DNA of 64,000 bases from Ceratorhiza oryzae-sativae (lineage: Eukaryota > Basidiomycota > Agaricomycetes > Cantharellales > Ceratobasidiaceae). The position numbers and the translations under genes were made by a program. Below, one piece after another: positions 46,381-58,088 of this stretch. The notes below the pieces were generated by a model. The model had not been told where the DNA came from. It saw nothing but the letters and a program-made list of their open reading frames with translations, and searched no databases. The first letter of the stretch is position 1, and every line of letters begins with the position of its first letter. The stretch lies in assembly GCA_030998015.1 (NCBI GenBank), contig JARWMV010000011.1:310001-374000 (forward strand), written 5' to 3'.

Positions 46381-49300
46381 CTAATCTACTCGCTTGCTCC
46401 GGTTCGTATCTTGATTTTTTGACAGTGTTCCGCGCATGAGCCATTCTCCCGCTGCGCATATTCCTGCGCTCCACACCAGAAGTAGTGAAGTGATAACATA
46501 GAACGATATACTCTGCCCAATCTCCAGCCAAGAACCGGTGTCCCGTACAAGATAGAAAAACGTAAGAGACATGACTGTAGTTCGAGTACGAGTCAAGATC
46601 AGCGGCTTTCGGGCTTCAAAATGCAGCCAACGCACCATCCGTAAGGCCAAGTGCCACCTTGAATAGTGCAAATGGTGGTAGTGCGACCCGGGCATTCAGA
46701 GTTGCAAATGTACTTGATAGGATAACGTATGGCGCAACAATCTTGAAAACGAGCAAAGTGGCCATGAAAAATGGATTGAAGACTGGTATTAGGCGATAAA
46801 CGGGTTCCAAATAGAAAGATCTGGGATCATGGTAAGTATCTAATCAGATATTGTATAAGCTAGCACTCACGAAACCGAGGCAACGCTAGAGTGTATAAAT
46901 AAGGTCAATTCATGAGCAAGAGCAGGCTCCGTTCATACTCACTTCGCTGCTCCAAAGAATCCAACTTGAACGAAGAATAAAAAGAACACCGCTCGCCTCA
47001 CATCCGATCCAACAAGTCCACGGGGTTGGTTTGCAATGTGGGCAGTTTTTTGCGGTCTTGTGTTTTCCGTTGAATCCTCGCCCAGGCTTCGGCTAAGGGC
47101 CTCTGCCCTCCATCCCCGATCCCTTGTCACGCGTTTGGTTACAACCTGCTTTCGTGCAGGTTCCTCTACAAGATGGAAAAGTTTGCCTTCTACTTCAACC
47201 CACATATAAAGCGTGAAGCTGAAAGCGGCGTAAAATAAACCCTCGGTACTGATGGAAAGCAGGACGAAGAGAGGTCCGAACGCCAGGAAATATCGTTGAA
47301 GTTTGGAAGCAGGTTCTTGCGAGGAAGGGGCAACAGTAGGTATGGCTACACTGGTAGCTGTCAAGGTCAAGAAAAATCGGCTTTTTTCTGAGCACCAACA
47401 TAGCATGAAACCATACCGAGTGTACCCAGCCAGCGACTTGATTCACAATTGGAAGCCCCTGCTTATTTTGGAGGCTGTAGGCAGAGCTAGCGGTGATAGC
47501 CAACGCGGCCAATACCAGAAACAGCTGCATTTTCAAGGTTGTTCAATGCCCAAACGAGACTCCACTAGACAATTTTTAGCTCACTTGTATGCGCGTTAAA
47601 CCTGACACTTGACTCCAGTACGAACGACTCCAGTGAATTGTTGCGGAATCTTCCCGCCTAGCAACACGGCTTGCTGCAAGACCGAGAAGTATAATAGCAG
47701 TAGCTCCAAGCGAACTAAGGAGCTCTCAGAACCCAATCGGACGCGCTCGAAAGAAACTTACATAAGTAGAACACTCTCGGTTTTTTCAACGCTCAAAACA
47801 GTAAATACCCCAGTACCAAGACAGCCGGCCGTCCATCCTAAGCTCAAGGCAAAGTTTTGTCGGTAAAAGTTCTTTGGCCATGCAAGCAGCGGCCAGACTA
47901 CTCCTAGCACAACAAACAGTACGGTCCATAATTCCCGGTGGGTATATGCGATCTGGTCACATAAAAATCAACTCCTATTCGAATTCGGTAACTCAACCTA
48001 TACCCACCACCATGCATTCTAGTATAGCAATAATCGCCACTCCCCAGCCAAAAACGGCATCAGGCGTTGGGAAGGTTCCCCAGTCCATTCGTTTCTCTAG
48101 AACTTCGTACAAGCCATTCCCTTCTATGAGAATACTTCTCCCAAAGTAAATTGGAAAGGCGGCATAGAGATAGTACGTCCAAGGGGACCGTTGATAAGCA
48201 AAAGCTCCAGCGGTGGTGACCGAAGCAACCGTGGTGAGCACATCTAGAATCGATACACCTTCGGAACCGGTTTGCTCCGTGGTGGTGGATGTTGACGGTA
48301 CGACATGAGTGTGGAGGACATGTAGCGCAGAAAATATCATCCAGCCGGCATAGCCTGTAGTAACGATGAAACGAAGAACATATCGGTCGTATCTAATCGC
48401 CAACTGTGTCAGATGTGCAGAGGCTTCATATACCTTTTCCTACTCACCGCTGGAGATATCCTAGGCCTTCCAGAGTGGTATCGATCAACTCTTTTGCTCT
48501 GGACCTTGCGGTCTGCCAGTCTCGCGTGGCAAGAATCCGCTCAAGCTCGCGAAGTTCTAAAGCGCCAGGTTGTAAGGCACCTCCAGCGGCGGGTGCGAGC
48601 GGAGGGAATGGTGTATATCGCAGGTGATGGGATGCCTTGATAGCTTCTCGATCACTTGGATGTAAGCTGTGGGCAAGTTCAGAAATCGAAAGCGGACCCA
48701 CAATGTTTTACGCGATATTGTTCTAGTATAGCCTTTCATTTGTATGAGTAACATACGGCGAGTCGCGGTAACATAACTATCGACTCACCCGGGCGTTCAC
48801 AGTCGCAATTCTAGCCATCTGCTCGGGTCCACGCGGTTCATCCTCCTTCAGGTAACCTGGTCCATTTACCAGACCTGGAACAACACCTACGCTAAGTTGA
48901 CTTTGTCAATACAATATTAGACTATTAATCAGAGAGGTATACCTATTCATAGGCCAATCTTGGCCCAAGAGTGCTGCCAATAGAGCCGCAACGTCGGCCT
49001 GTTGGACGTCGGCCCGAGCAAGTCTGGTCAAAACAGACCCCCATGCAGGATCCGAGTATGAATCATGCGTTGAATTAGAGCCAGAACTAAAGCTACCGTC
49101 CGGTACTGGCCCGCGGATACCCGCACCCCACGCAACGAGTGGGGTACGTGTGTTGTCCGGATCTATATGCAAAAAAGAAGCTCAATGACTGCTAGGTCGT
49201 TTTCTATCAGTCCACGCACCCCCATCTCCGTGGTTCCCTATCACACTCATTCCATGATCCGCAGTAAACACGTAGGCAGTCCCTGATGTCCCCTCAGGAG

Positions 49301-50451
49301 CATCGTCATGCTCATAGAAGTCGGTTAACATCCGTTCTACTTCTTCTGTGATCTTGTCAACGTGTATTATGTTTTCCATATATTCCTGCCAATGTCATCA
49401 AGGGTGAGAAAAGATGTTTGATGACGAGTCAACACAGGCACCTTGGAAAATGGTCTATAACTGTGACCCGTGGTATCTAGTCCCAACAAATGTAAAAATA
49501 TCACAATGCCCGGCTGGCGTAAGTTCCGGTCAAGTGCCGAGCCCGGATGTTGAGTCGCGTTTTGTAGGGTATATCGTAAGTGGTTCAGGACCCATGTATC
49601 TAACTCTTTAGCATCTACAGAATTAGAGTTATAAGTGTTTTCTCCACCCACTAGATGGCGGACCGTTCTCACCCTTGGTAAAATCCTCCTCACTTTCGTC
49701 ATAACACCAACTTGAAACCTTATCCTCTGGATACACTCCTCGAGCAAACATTGGTACTATATCGGGCGATCCGTATGCGAAGGTGTGGGTCGATTGATTG
49801 AAGACTGAGTCAAAGTCAACCTACGGGAGGTGGGTGAGAAGCACGAATCAACTATGGGGTGGAACAGACAGGATTGGTTTTCCATCCTACAGATTCTGTT
49901 AGTCAAGGAAACCGAAGCAAAACCCTGCTAAACAAACCTTTGGTTACTGCTGAAACGTCCTCGTACATTCCTCCGATCAACGCCACGTCTAACCCAGAAT
50001 ATGAAATGTCAATCCCTCTCCTAATGTAGCGTTTTCTTCAATAACTCACGACCCGGTCGGCTTTCTGTAGGCACTCTTGTGTGGCTGATGCCAAAGGCTC
50101 CCCTCTCCGATGCTACCGAGCGCAGAAAAGGAGCGACTGTTGATGGTGAACCCGGAATGTTGGGAAATGGATCGACTGAGTAGAGGAGGTCAGCACGAAG
50201 ACCATCGCCTATAAGTTCCAGGTGGATTCAGTTTGTATAATATTCAAGAGAGATGTATTCTATGTACCAACGATGAGCACTACGCGTTTAGCTGGAGGCT
50301 TTTTTGGTGCATTGTGAGGCCACAGGATTCTGTGTTGTCGCATGCCACGGACGACGGGAGAAGTGAAATAACAATCAAAGACAGAGTATATGTATATTAC
50401 ATGGAACACTAGTCCCAATATGAGGACCTGAGTAGTCGAGTGGGTCCTCAT
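46381..50451 (-). CDS. MCD4: GPI ethanolamine phosphate transferase 1 (MCD4/PIG-N)
   Basis: An ER membrane enzyme that adds phosphoethanolamine to the first mannose of GPI anchors. The start [20 protein letters not shown] is the first membrane helix; [15 protein letters not shown] is a family hallmark. The luminal phosphatase-like domain has [21 protein letters not shown] segments at about 50,000, [39 protein letters not shown] and [15 protein letters not shown], so the metal-binding Asp/His residues are visible. The C-terminal half is polytopic, ending [20 protein letters not shown] and a short [12 protein letters not shown] tail. The tail lacks an obvious dilysine signal. About fifteen introns are inferred. 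The order of the segments is complete and I noticed no frame break. Confidence 0.92.
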
Positions 50452-50797
50452 GTCGTGGCGGTCGGACGCGCTTGTTGAACAGATCTAATCTAATCTAAAA
50501 CACTGGACCCTGAGGGTCTCAGTACAGCATTGTGCTTGTCTACCATCACCACTTCATGCTAGTCGTATCGGGTTAAACCAGAAACTTTTGATTTCAGTCT
50601 GAGTAAGCTTGATATCTTAAAGCTAGTTCAAACATCTAGTTATATTTGGGGTGGAATCTTGTGAAATAGCCCCGCCGTGACCGAGCTCGCCTTTCCACGC
50701 CATCAGCAAGGGCAGGGAAGGAAATACGAAACGACTCTTGCTCTGTTTTGTCGATCCACTCTCACATTAGAATCATTGATCTCTCGAGCATCATACA

Positions 50798-51477
50798 ATG
50801 CAGAATGACTCTGTCTCAGAGTCTATTGCATTATCGCTCACTGATCCTATAACTGGCGATCAGTTTGGGCTTACCTATGATCCTCTCAACATATCTGAAA
50901 TCATGAATTGCGTTAGGATGATGGTGCCGGAGCACTTGCCGTGTTTGTCGGCACTACCCGTGACAACTTCAATGGTAGGCACTCGTATGATACGATTTCG
51001 ATCACTCAAGTGACATTGGCTAATATATCTGCCCGGCCAGGCAAACGTGTCGAACGTCTAGAATACGAAGCGTACTCAAAACTCGCGATCAAGTCCCTAG
51101 GCAAAATTGCTGCCAGCGCCCGGAAACTTGTAGGATTACGATATTCTACTTCGCAAATCAAAGTAATATATTAATAGGACATCCCCCCACATCAATTCGG
51201 CCCCACCTCAACCACGCCCACGAGTTCGACTTCTTCCGCATCGGTCACGAGAATTGCGATCCGCCATCGGCTAGGATCGGTGCCGGTCGGTGAGGCGTCG
51301 ATCGTGATTGCTATTACTTCCCCGCACCGACGCGAAGCGTTCTATGTATGCGAGTGGATACTGGAGCAAGTCAAAATGCATACTCCTGTATGGAAGAGAG
51401 AGTGGTACACGGAGGAACCTGGAGGTAGTCACGAGTCGGTGTGGAAGGCAAACTTCCCTCCGCAAAGACCCGCATAG
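50798..51477 (+). CDS. MOCS2B: Molybdopterin synthase catalytic (large) subunit, frame broken by one base
   Basis: It transfers sulfur from the small subunit to precursor Z in molybdenum cofactor synthesis (MoaE family). The first exon has GLTYDPLNISEIMNCV. The next conserved part, DDGAGALAVFVGTTRDNFNG, is one frame away. An AGG-GAT with three G instead of the two at 50,916-50,917 would join them as the family expects. Introns then lead to KRVERLEYEAYSKLAIKSLG, a Thr/Ser insert (TSTTPTSSTSSASVT), RIAIRHRLGSVPVGEASIVI, TSPHRREAFYVCEWILEQVK and PVWKREWY. The lysines and arginine of the active site (HRR, WKRE) are present. The insert is unusual. I infer an intact gene with a sequence error. Confidence 0.88.
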
Positions 51478-52154
51478 ATCAGGTACGTCACTTGCCCCTG
51501 ATCTTCGCCTCGCGACTGAGTCCTGAGCCGGAATCAATCCTGCGTGTCTGTTGCCCATTATAGAATACAGTTAGCGTGGGTCTTTACCACTAATGCAAGT
51601 GTACTGCCGGAAGAATCGTATCCAAGGAGTTGTGGTTGAATACAGATGACGCCCATTATGGGCAACAACATCATCAGCTGAGGCTGAGGACAAATGCCTC
51701 CGCATGTGCCAGTCGCAAAACACTTGCGGCGATTCTCCATTATCGTTCAGCTCCCCACTAAGAGCAGAGAGCAGATGCAGATCGCTTGCTCATATAAAAT
51801 CAAATGGTAACGAGGCGTGTGTCTCCTACATAATATCAGTCATGTCCAATCCGGCACACGCCACTTGCCCATTTCAAAATCAGGCTCGGAACACCATTCC
51901 GTGTGAAACTCGCTCTAGTCGAGGAACGTCGTATCTTCTGTCCGGCCGAGGCTTCTCATCAAGCAGATGAAAGTCTATACCAAATGTGTGGTGACGCCGT
52001 GGATGGTTTTCTCGGTCATGGCCCATAGTTACGGAGAGCATTCCCAGTTAAACCCCAATGCTTTGATGGAGTGGTATTTATCATAGGTCGAGCTCATGGC
52101 ATCCGCGCCATTGATCCTCGCTGCCCCCCGGATGATCGCTGTCGATACCTAACG
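51478..52154. other. Intergenic between MoaE-type gene and receptor gene
   Basis: I see short frames only. One plus-strand frame at 51,704-51,970 (88 codons) has no recognisable features. The receptor promoter must lie in the right part. Confidence 0.35.
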
Positions 52155-54057
52155 ATGGTGTACTACGATGAACAGTATAATGCCTATTCTCGAGATTATA
52201 AGGAGCCGGGAGCAGGGTTGGCTTGGGGGTGGGTAATTTTCCTAAACTTTTGTTTTTGCTCGGGTGGAAAGTATAAATAATACTGTTTTAAGCTCATCGG
52301 ATTTGCGGGGTTGAGCTCCGCAGTCTCCACACTCGCTCTTCTCATCTACATCACCGTAAGTTCGACCTAAAAATAGCTCATTTTCCTGGCTGATAACCCC
52401 ACATCTTCGATTCCAGCAATATGCATTCTTTAGTAAAAATGAAAATGATCCACTCGTGCGCGGTCTTCGCTCCTTTTCTCGTAGCGCGTTGGGGGCATTT
52501 TTGTACAGTCTTCTTATATCCGATCTCATCCAAGGCACGGCGTTCGCAATAAACTTCAAATGGGCCGTAGACAGCGGGATACACCGTTCGGCAGCGTGCA
52601 CAGCCAAGGTAATCCACTCCAGTAGCCCCAGCTCTGTCTGTATACCGCTGACATACCCGGACGTAGGTGCTGTATCGCAGATAGGAGACTTAGGTGGTGC
52701 ACTCTGGTTTGTGGATCCTTGACAACCTAGGCGTCGCCTTTTTGGTGCTTAAATTAACTCCCCACGTAGGTCACTAGCAATCGCTTACTACACATTCAGG
52801 TAAAGTATTGGCTGGCTGTGAATTGTGATCAGATGCTCATACATGTGATACACTTTAGCCTACTTTTCCTACTGAAGAAGCCTCCTGTGTGGCTTACAAG
52901 GGCTTGCTTGGGCGCGGGATGGACGCTGACCTTTCTACTCCCGATATTGGGACCGGCGGTGATCCAAAACGTGGACAAGCGAGGGCACTTCTATGGGATT
53001 TCAGGTGCTTGGTGCTGGGTTGGTGATGGGTACCAGGTGGAGCGATTCATCTACGTTTACGTAAGTCGTGCCGTGGACTTGCGATGCTGAACCCGCTCTG
53101 ACAGCTCGACTCCAATTCAGATGTGGATCTTCCTGTCACTCTTGAGCTCTCTTGTCTTATATGGTATGTATCAAGCCTTGGCTCCCGAAAGAATCCCCCA
53201 AATTGGATCACATATATGTACTTTTGACAGGCCTCGTGTATCTTCGATTTTCAGGGTTACTATCCTACGAGCATGGCAAACTCATTTGGAAAAAATCTGA
53301 GAGCGGGATGGGGCTTGGATGTCTGGTGCCTTGGGCGATGCGTGACACAACCACAGTATCTATCCATGTTTCAGGAGAGGACGGCTCCGGTTCCAATGGA
53401 ACCCGACTGCCCAATACCCCCAACTATAATGGTGTAGGAAAACACTTGAAAAAAATAGCTAGGCGATTGATGTTGTATCCTCTCGGTGAGTGCATACACA
53501 TTGTGCTACGCTTCTGGCGAAGACCGACGAATCCTTTACGATATCAGTCTATTCGCTAGTGACTGTTCCGGTCGCGATTTGTCGACTCGGCGCAGTTTCC
53601 GGTTGGGACGCCCCATTTGCACTCTACATATTCTCTGGGGTAGGTGTCTCTACGATCTATAACATCGCCTGTGAGCTAACCCCGTGCACTAGGTCACATT
53701 TTCGAGTTCAGGTTCGTCGCGCGGATCCCTACTGATCGACACCTATATTCACATCATCCTATAGGTCTGACCAACGTTATTCTCTTCATCGCGACTCGCC
53801 ATTCGTTCATTCAACGAGTAGCGTCCATTCAGCCGCGCATACATATTGTCACGCAACAAGTAACTGTTTTAGAAGACGCCCGAGGGGGACAAACGATTCA
53901 CCTGCACGACCTATCATCGGCCAGTCGACCAGAGGATCAAGATGGCATCAGTGAAAAGGTAGCAACTGAGGATATTGACAAGAAGATTTCCGAGCTCAGC
54001 TCTGGATTATCCGACCAAAGGGGTAACGGTAACTCGGATACGCTGCGTGCGGCATAG
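52155..54057 (+). CDS. Seven-helix G-protein-coupled receptor, cAMP/Git3-receptor-like
   Basis: I start at 52,155 (MVYYDEQYNAYSRDY); an intron with donor GTAATT joins it to LIGFAGLSSAVSTLALLIYI, helix 1. Further helices are ALGAFLYSLLISDLIQGTAF, GAVSQIGDLGGALW with the following exon, VIHFSLLFLLKKPPVW, a segment AGWTLTFLLPILGPAVI and FIYVYMWIFLSLLSSLVLY. After a long hydrophilic third loop (SESGMGLGCLVPWAMRD to GVGKHLKKIARR) come YPLVYSLVTVPVAICRLGAV, FALYIFSG and GLTNVILFIATRH. The cysteine after helix 2 (SAACTAK) and the tryptophan-cysteine pair GAWCWVGDG fit this class. The acidic C-terminal tail ends SDTLRAA. The class is inferred from helix pattern and motifs; the ligand is unknown. Confidence 0.82.
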
Positions 54058-54395
54058 CTAAGGGATATGGGTGGCGTCTTTTCACTAGACTTTGTATTAG
54101 TTTTGCTATCCGGCCTTCTCGCAAGAACGACTCTGTATTCTATATGTATGTTATGCCCAAGGGAAAGGATCCAAATCGCACACTACTGATTCACTTGATG
54201 CTGTCTCCCATGAGTTTATTCGCGAGCTATTTAGTTCAAAGTACTGCTCTCTAAACTGGTGAATCGATTCTTATGCTCCCGGAAATATGCCAATGGACAA
54301 AGCGATACGTCAAGATATTGCCTAACAGCATGAAACATTAACTATTCCGGACTAAGCATTTCGCCAATCATTTGGGACCATTTCATATGTTGCCC

Positions 54396-54844
54396 CTACT
54401 CCTGAACGGGGGGGGTGATGGCTGAACGTAATCGCTGAACTGCAAGCGGTGCCGGCGTATTGCCCACGATAAATAGGGTATGGGAGTCACAGTTATAGAT
54501 AACTTCCTGTACAAACTCTCGCCACATGGGCGGAACCTTGCTTCGTACGCAGCTGTGAGATGGGCTGGCGCTTGAGCATCTTCGGCTACCACCCCGTGAA
54601 AGTAGAAACAGAGCTTGGTACCATGAAACCATCATTTATTGTAACTATCCACATCAAATCGTGCTGGGAAGAAGATCGAGCTCTGGTCCTCGATGGAAGG
54701 GAAGGGGTGTGTCGGTTTATTTTGGCTTCCATTGACACAAATCCGAAATCCCGCGACCTCACGCCGTAAACCAATGTTCAAACAGAGTGCGTTTAATTCG
54801 CCAGCTTTTGCAGGTCGCACGAAAAAAAGGGTAAGTGAATACAA
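54396..54844 (-). CDS. Unrecognised candidate gene fragment
   Basis: The minus strand reads VPPMWREFVQEVIYNCDSHT and LFIVGNTPAPLAVQRLRSAI, which look like real protein. An upstream frame starts MYSLTLFFVRPAKAGELNAL but does not join without a splice. No family is recognised. The gene would be convergent with the receptor. Confidence 0.3.
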
Positions 54845-54857
54845 TCGAGGTTGGGGC

Positions 54858-57441
54858 TAGCATACATGAATGAAAAATTTTGGGACATAACCACCTGAGA
54901 GACTATACGGTCAGCCACTCACGCGCTGTGAGGTCTCATGAGAACCAACATGCATGCATGGGTACAAGGGTGCACAACGTATGCGAGGTTCACTGCGGCA
55001 AGTCCTGGGATCGGGGCCCACTTACTAGTTCCTACTCCGCCTCTTGAAGTTATGTGTCGGAATTACCTTGCTGCACCGCCGGCCAGTGTCAAGGAGAAGC
55101 AACAGGTTGCATACACATCCAGTAACCTTGGCATCAACCTGGTGCGGTTGTAGCGTCCTGACTCGGTTCACTCCGAGGACTTGCACGTTTTATTTTCGTT
55201 TGGTATCTCAACACATGAAAATCCATATTTTACATTCATATGTTTAACCCTAAGCCCTCGGCCGTTAGTCTACATCTTAGACATCCTTTCCCCTGTTAGA
55301 CCACTCTATTCTGCTCGCTTCCCGCTCTCTCCGTGTTCTCTCCTCTGCCGCCCTTCTAGGCTCTACCTGTAATAGCTCCGCACGTCGCGTCGTAGGTCCG
55401 AGCCCGCAACGACGCTAAAGAATACTTGATTTAAAATAAAATAGAATACAATAAAAATGTTGAACCCAAGTAGGGAATCTCACCTACAGGGGTCGAAGGT
55501 AGCTGGATCATATACGCATAAATGGACCAATGGCCAGCATTGGCGACTACCACCCAGAACAACATCGTAAATGTACTTCCAGGCCGGACACTTTAGGTGT
55601 CCGGCCCTCAATGAGTGACCACAAGTTTTAGAGTCACCATCGTGGAAACCGACTGAGAGCCGATTGCAATAGTTAGCAAACACCCCCATAGAGCGATGGA
55701 ACATGAGCACGGATTTCGTTGGGGGTGGGCCGGGGGTAGGATAATCTCGTATGGATCATTTCCCAAGTGATAGGCCTTGGAAGAGCTCATCTTGGGAGCG
55801 GTACTGCTCATCTTACCCCACAAGAATTTCCATAGTTTTTCGTTGCGACCTCGGTCACCTCAACAAAGTTTATTTGAGGAAGCAAGAGGTACCTAAGGTC
55901 AAAGGAGCAGGATGTAGCGTACAACGTGCCGAATATCTGAGCGATTTCTCGACCTGACACCCGGAATTGCAGGTTGTGCCGAACTGCTCCAGTAAAATCC
56001 ATGCTGCGGCGCGTTTCACATTACTCACTCAACTCTGGCCACAACCGCGAGGATTCATCACATTCATAGCCTCAAAGGGGACTCGCCCAAGCCCCCCCCC
56101 CCCTGGAAATCATGGGGCCACGAGTTTAATGAGCGGATGATCCTGGTGGATTGAAGAGCAAATGACTTAAAGTTCTGACACGCAGCCATTCTCGTCGTCC
56201 ATTGGGATGCACATTGCCTCTCCCAGCAGCAGCGCCAATCCTTTATGTATATGCGGTATTGGCTGATGGGCACAACGCATAGGCGGTTCGCATGCAACCT
56301 GACCATCGTGTGCTGATCCTTGAATAACAACCAAGCCATCTGAGCAACGGATCGAAACAATAGCTTTTAGTGGCCGTCTGTAAGCTAGCGCTCGCTATTG
56401 GTTGACGCGGACACGTGCCGAATCTTCCATGCCAATTGTTTCCTACACCTTCTCTAACGTTGATTTTGGCGCTAGAATACCTCCTGCTGAACTAGCTGCA
56501 TTACATGATGGCTATCACAAACGACAGTGGAACCGATTCGCCAGCAGAACGCTCCTGACCCAATCAGGATGCGGAACGGTATCTTCAAGCGCGTTGAATC
56601 AGCCACGTGCACACCCCCATGTTGAGAAGTACGAGCCAACGTGTCGACAAACATAGTGAACAAAGAATATTGACGCTATAATCATTGAGGCAAGAACTCT
56701 GGCATAACGTATGTTATTCGCAACTTCTTCCACATATGCATCGTTATACTACCGCATCATTAGACGCCAGTAAAAATCGTATTTTTCAATGCTGGGTAGA
56801 GCAAAAATGCACCTCAGTCTCAGTTCGGGTGTACCCACTGTGGAGCCGTCATGCATCAGGATTCACAGCCTGATCCTCACGGGCCTTGAGTGTTTCAAGC
56901 CGGATTTGATAACCCTGACCCCACCTTAATTGGACTGCAAGCAGGGCTGTTGATTTGCACGTTTGAGTGATCGATACAGGAGTTTCTTGACCGCTGGGTG
57001 CACGAAATAACCTATGGGTGCATGTCTTGGAGAAATACCAATCCTCAACCGTTTATAAACCTAGCGCTCTACCTTTCTGAAGTGCACCCACCCTTACAAG
57101 AATTATAATGACACCAAATCCAGAGCTCAATGAAATGCAAAGTTGCGCTCCCTTGGCCTCCCAGAAAGTGCATCACCCCGGTAGGTACATCCAAGACATC
57201 TTCGTACGAAACGTGTTCTGAAGTCGCGGGGGCATTCCTGCGATAACTTAGGACTTGTGCAGTCCCAGCCGCTAGCCCAGCCACCCATGAACATCAGTGT
57301 GCAGAATGCTGAATCCGAACGTGTTCGGGGTGGTTCACGCGAACCAGTGGGCTGCTGGGCCTACTTCAGTGCAGTGGCACGAGTAATCAGTTGATTATCC
57401 TATTACGGCGGGCTGGGCAGTACCTGTTCCAGTAACAATGC
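54858..57441. other. Gene-poor stretch with a perfect hairpin
   Basis: I found no domain in any frame. A run of 13 or so C lies near 56,091-56,103. The hairpin at 55,582-55,606 is listed separately. CpG content is normal. The segment may be the remains of genes or of unclassified repeats. Confidence 0.4.
55582..55606. repeat. Perfect inverted repeat: 10-bp stem, 5-base loop
   Basis: GGCCGGACAC is followed by TTTAG and then GTGTCCGGCC. The stem is GC-rich and perfect. There is no T-run directly after it. It could be a hairpin in an RNA, a small palindromic repeat or chance. Confidence 0.7.
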
Positions 57442-57909
57442 TTGTTGACCATGCTCTGGCACTGGTATCAACTCAGCCCCGCTCTATGTTTCCCCCTTTA
57501 TGATCGTATATTCCATTTCTTTATGTTCACTTATAGATACTATGATTATGCTTTGCATGAGGTTCATATTTGCTTTTCAGCAATCTATTTTGAAACATTC
57601 CCTCGGTCCGAAAGTGGGCACAAAATATACAAGCGGGCGGATACCTACAGTAGTTTCAGAGTGGCACCCTGGTTTGGGACAATCAACGCGACCAGGATTT
57701 TCTCATTTGAGTCCAGGATAACTCAAGTTCTTGCGCCGATGGGAGTTTGGGGCCGCATGGGTTCATGTACACTGCCATCCAAAATGATTGACCCACGTGA
57801 CGAAAAAGTGACATTTCGCTGCTGCGTCTCTAACAATTGCGATTCGTGTACATACATTAGTGCGAATGCGATCTATACTACTGCAGAGTACAAGCGCAAA
57901 AATAAATAG
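57442..57909 (+). CDS. Unrecognised ORF of 155 codons next to the transposon nest
   Basis: It reads FPLYDRIFHFFMFTYRYYDY, KIYKRADTYSSFRVAPWFGT and CCVSNNCDSCTYISANAIY. I know no family. It ends about 40 bp before the CpG-poor block. It may be a real lineage-specific gene, an exon of one, or an open frame by chance. Confidence 0.25.
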   Translation: MLTMLWHWYQLSPALCFPLYDRIFHFFMFTYRYYDYALHEVHICFSAIYFETFPRSESGHKIYKRADTYSSFRVAPWFGTINATRIFSFESRITQVLAPMGVWGRMGSCTLPSKMIDPRDEKVTFRCCVSNNCDSCTYISANAIYTTAEYKRKNK

Positions 57910-58088
57910 AAAAATTGATAAGCAGAGTGTGGAGAAATAAAAGAAGTAAGTCCAGCACTGGGTCAATCATTTTGGATCATGTAAGCAAACAAGACTTCAC
58001 CCCTGCAAGGCATGGCAGAAACACTCACCTGGCATGAGTTGTTCTAATACCTAGTGTTACCTCCCTTTGCCTTTACAACTGCCACTAC

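Noticed and set aside
55380..55425. tRNA-like T-arm and acceptor (GTAGGTCCGAGCCCGCAACG)
   Set aside because: No matching anticodon or D arm precedes it and the B-box is imperfect; not enough for a tRNA or SINE call.
56091..56103. Run of C as a functional site
   Set aside because: A simple homopolymer; its length is also unreliable given the homopolymer deletions elsewhere in this sequence.
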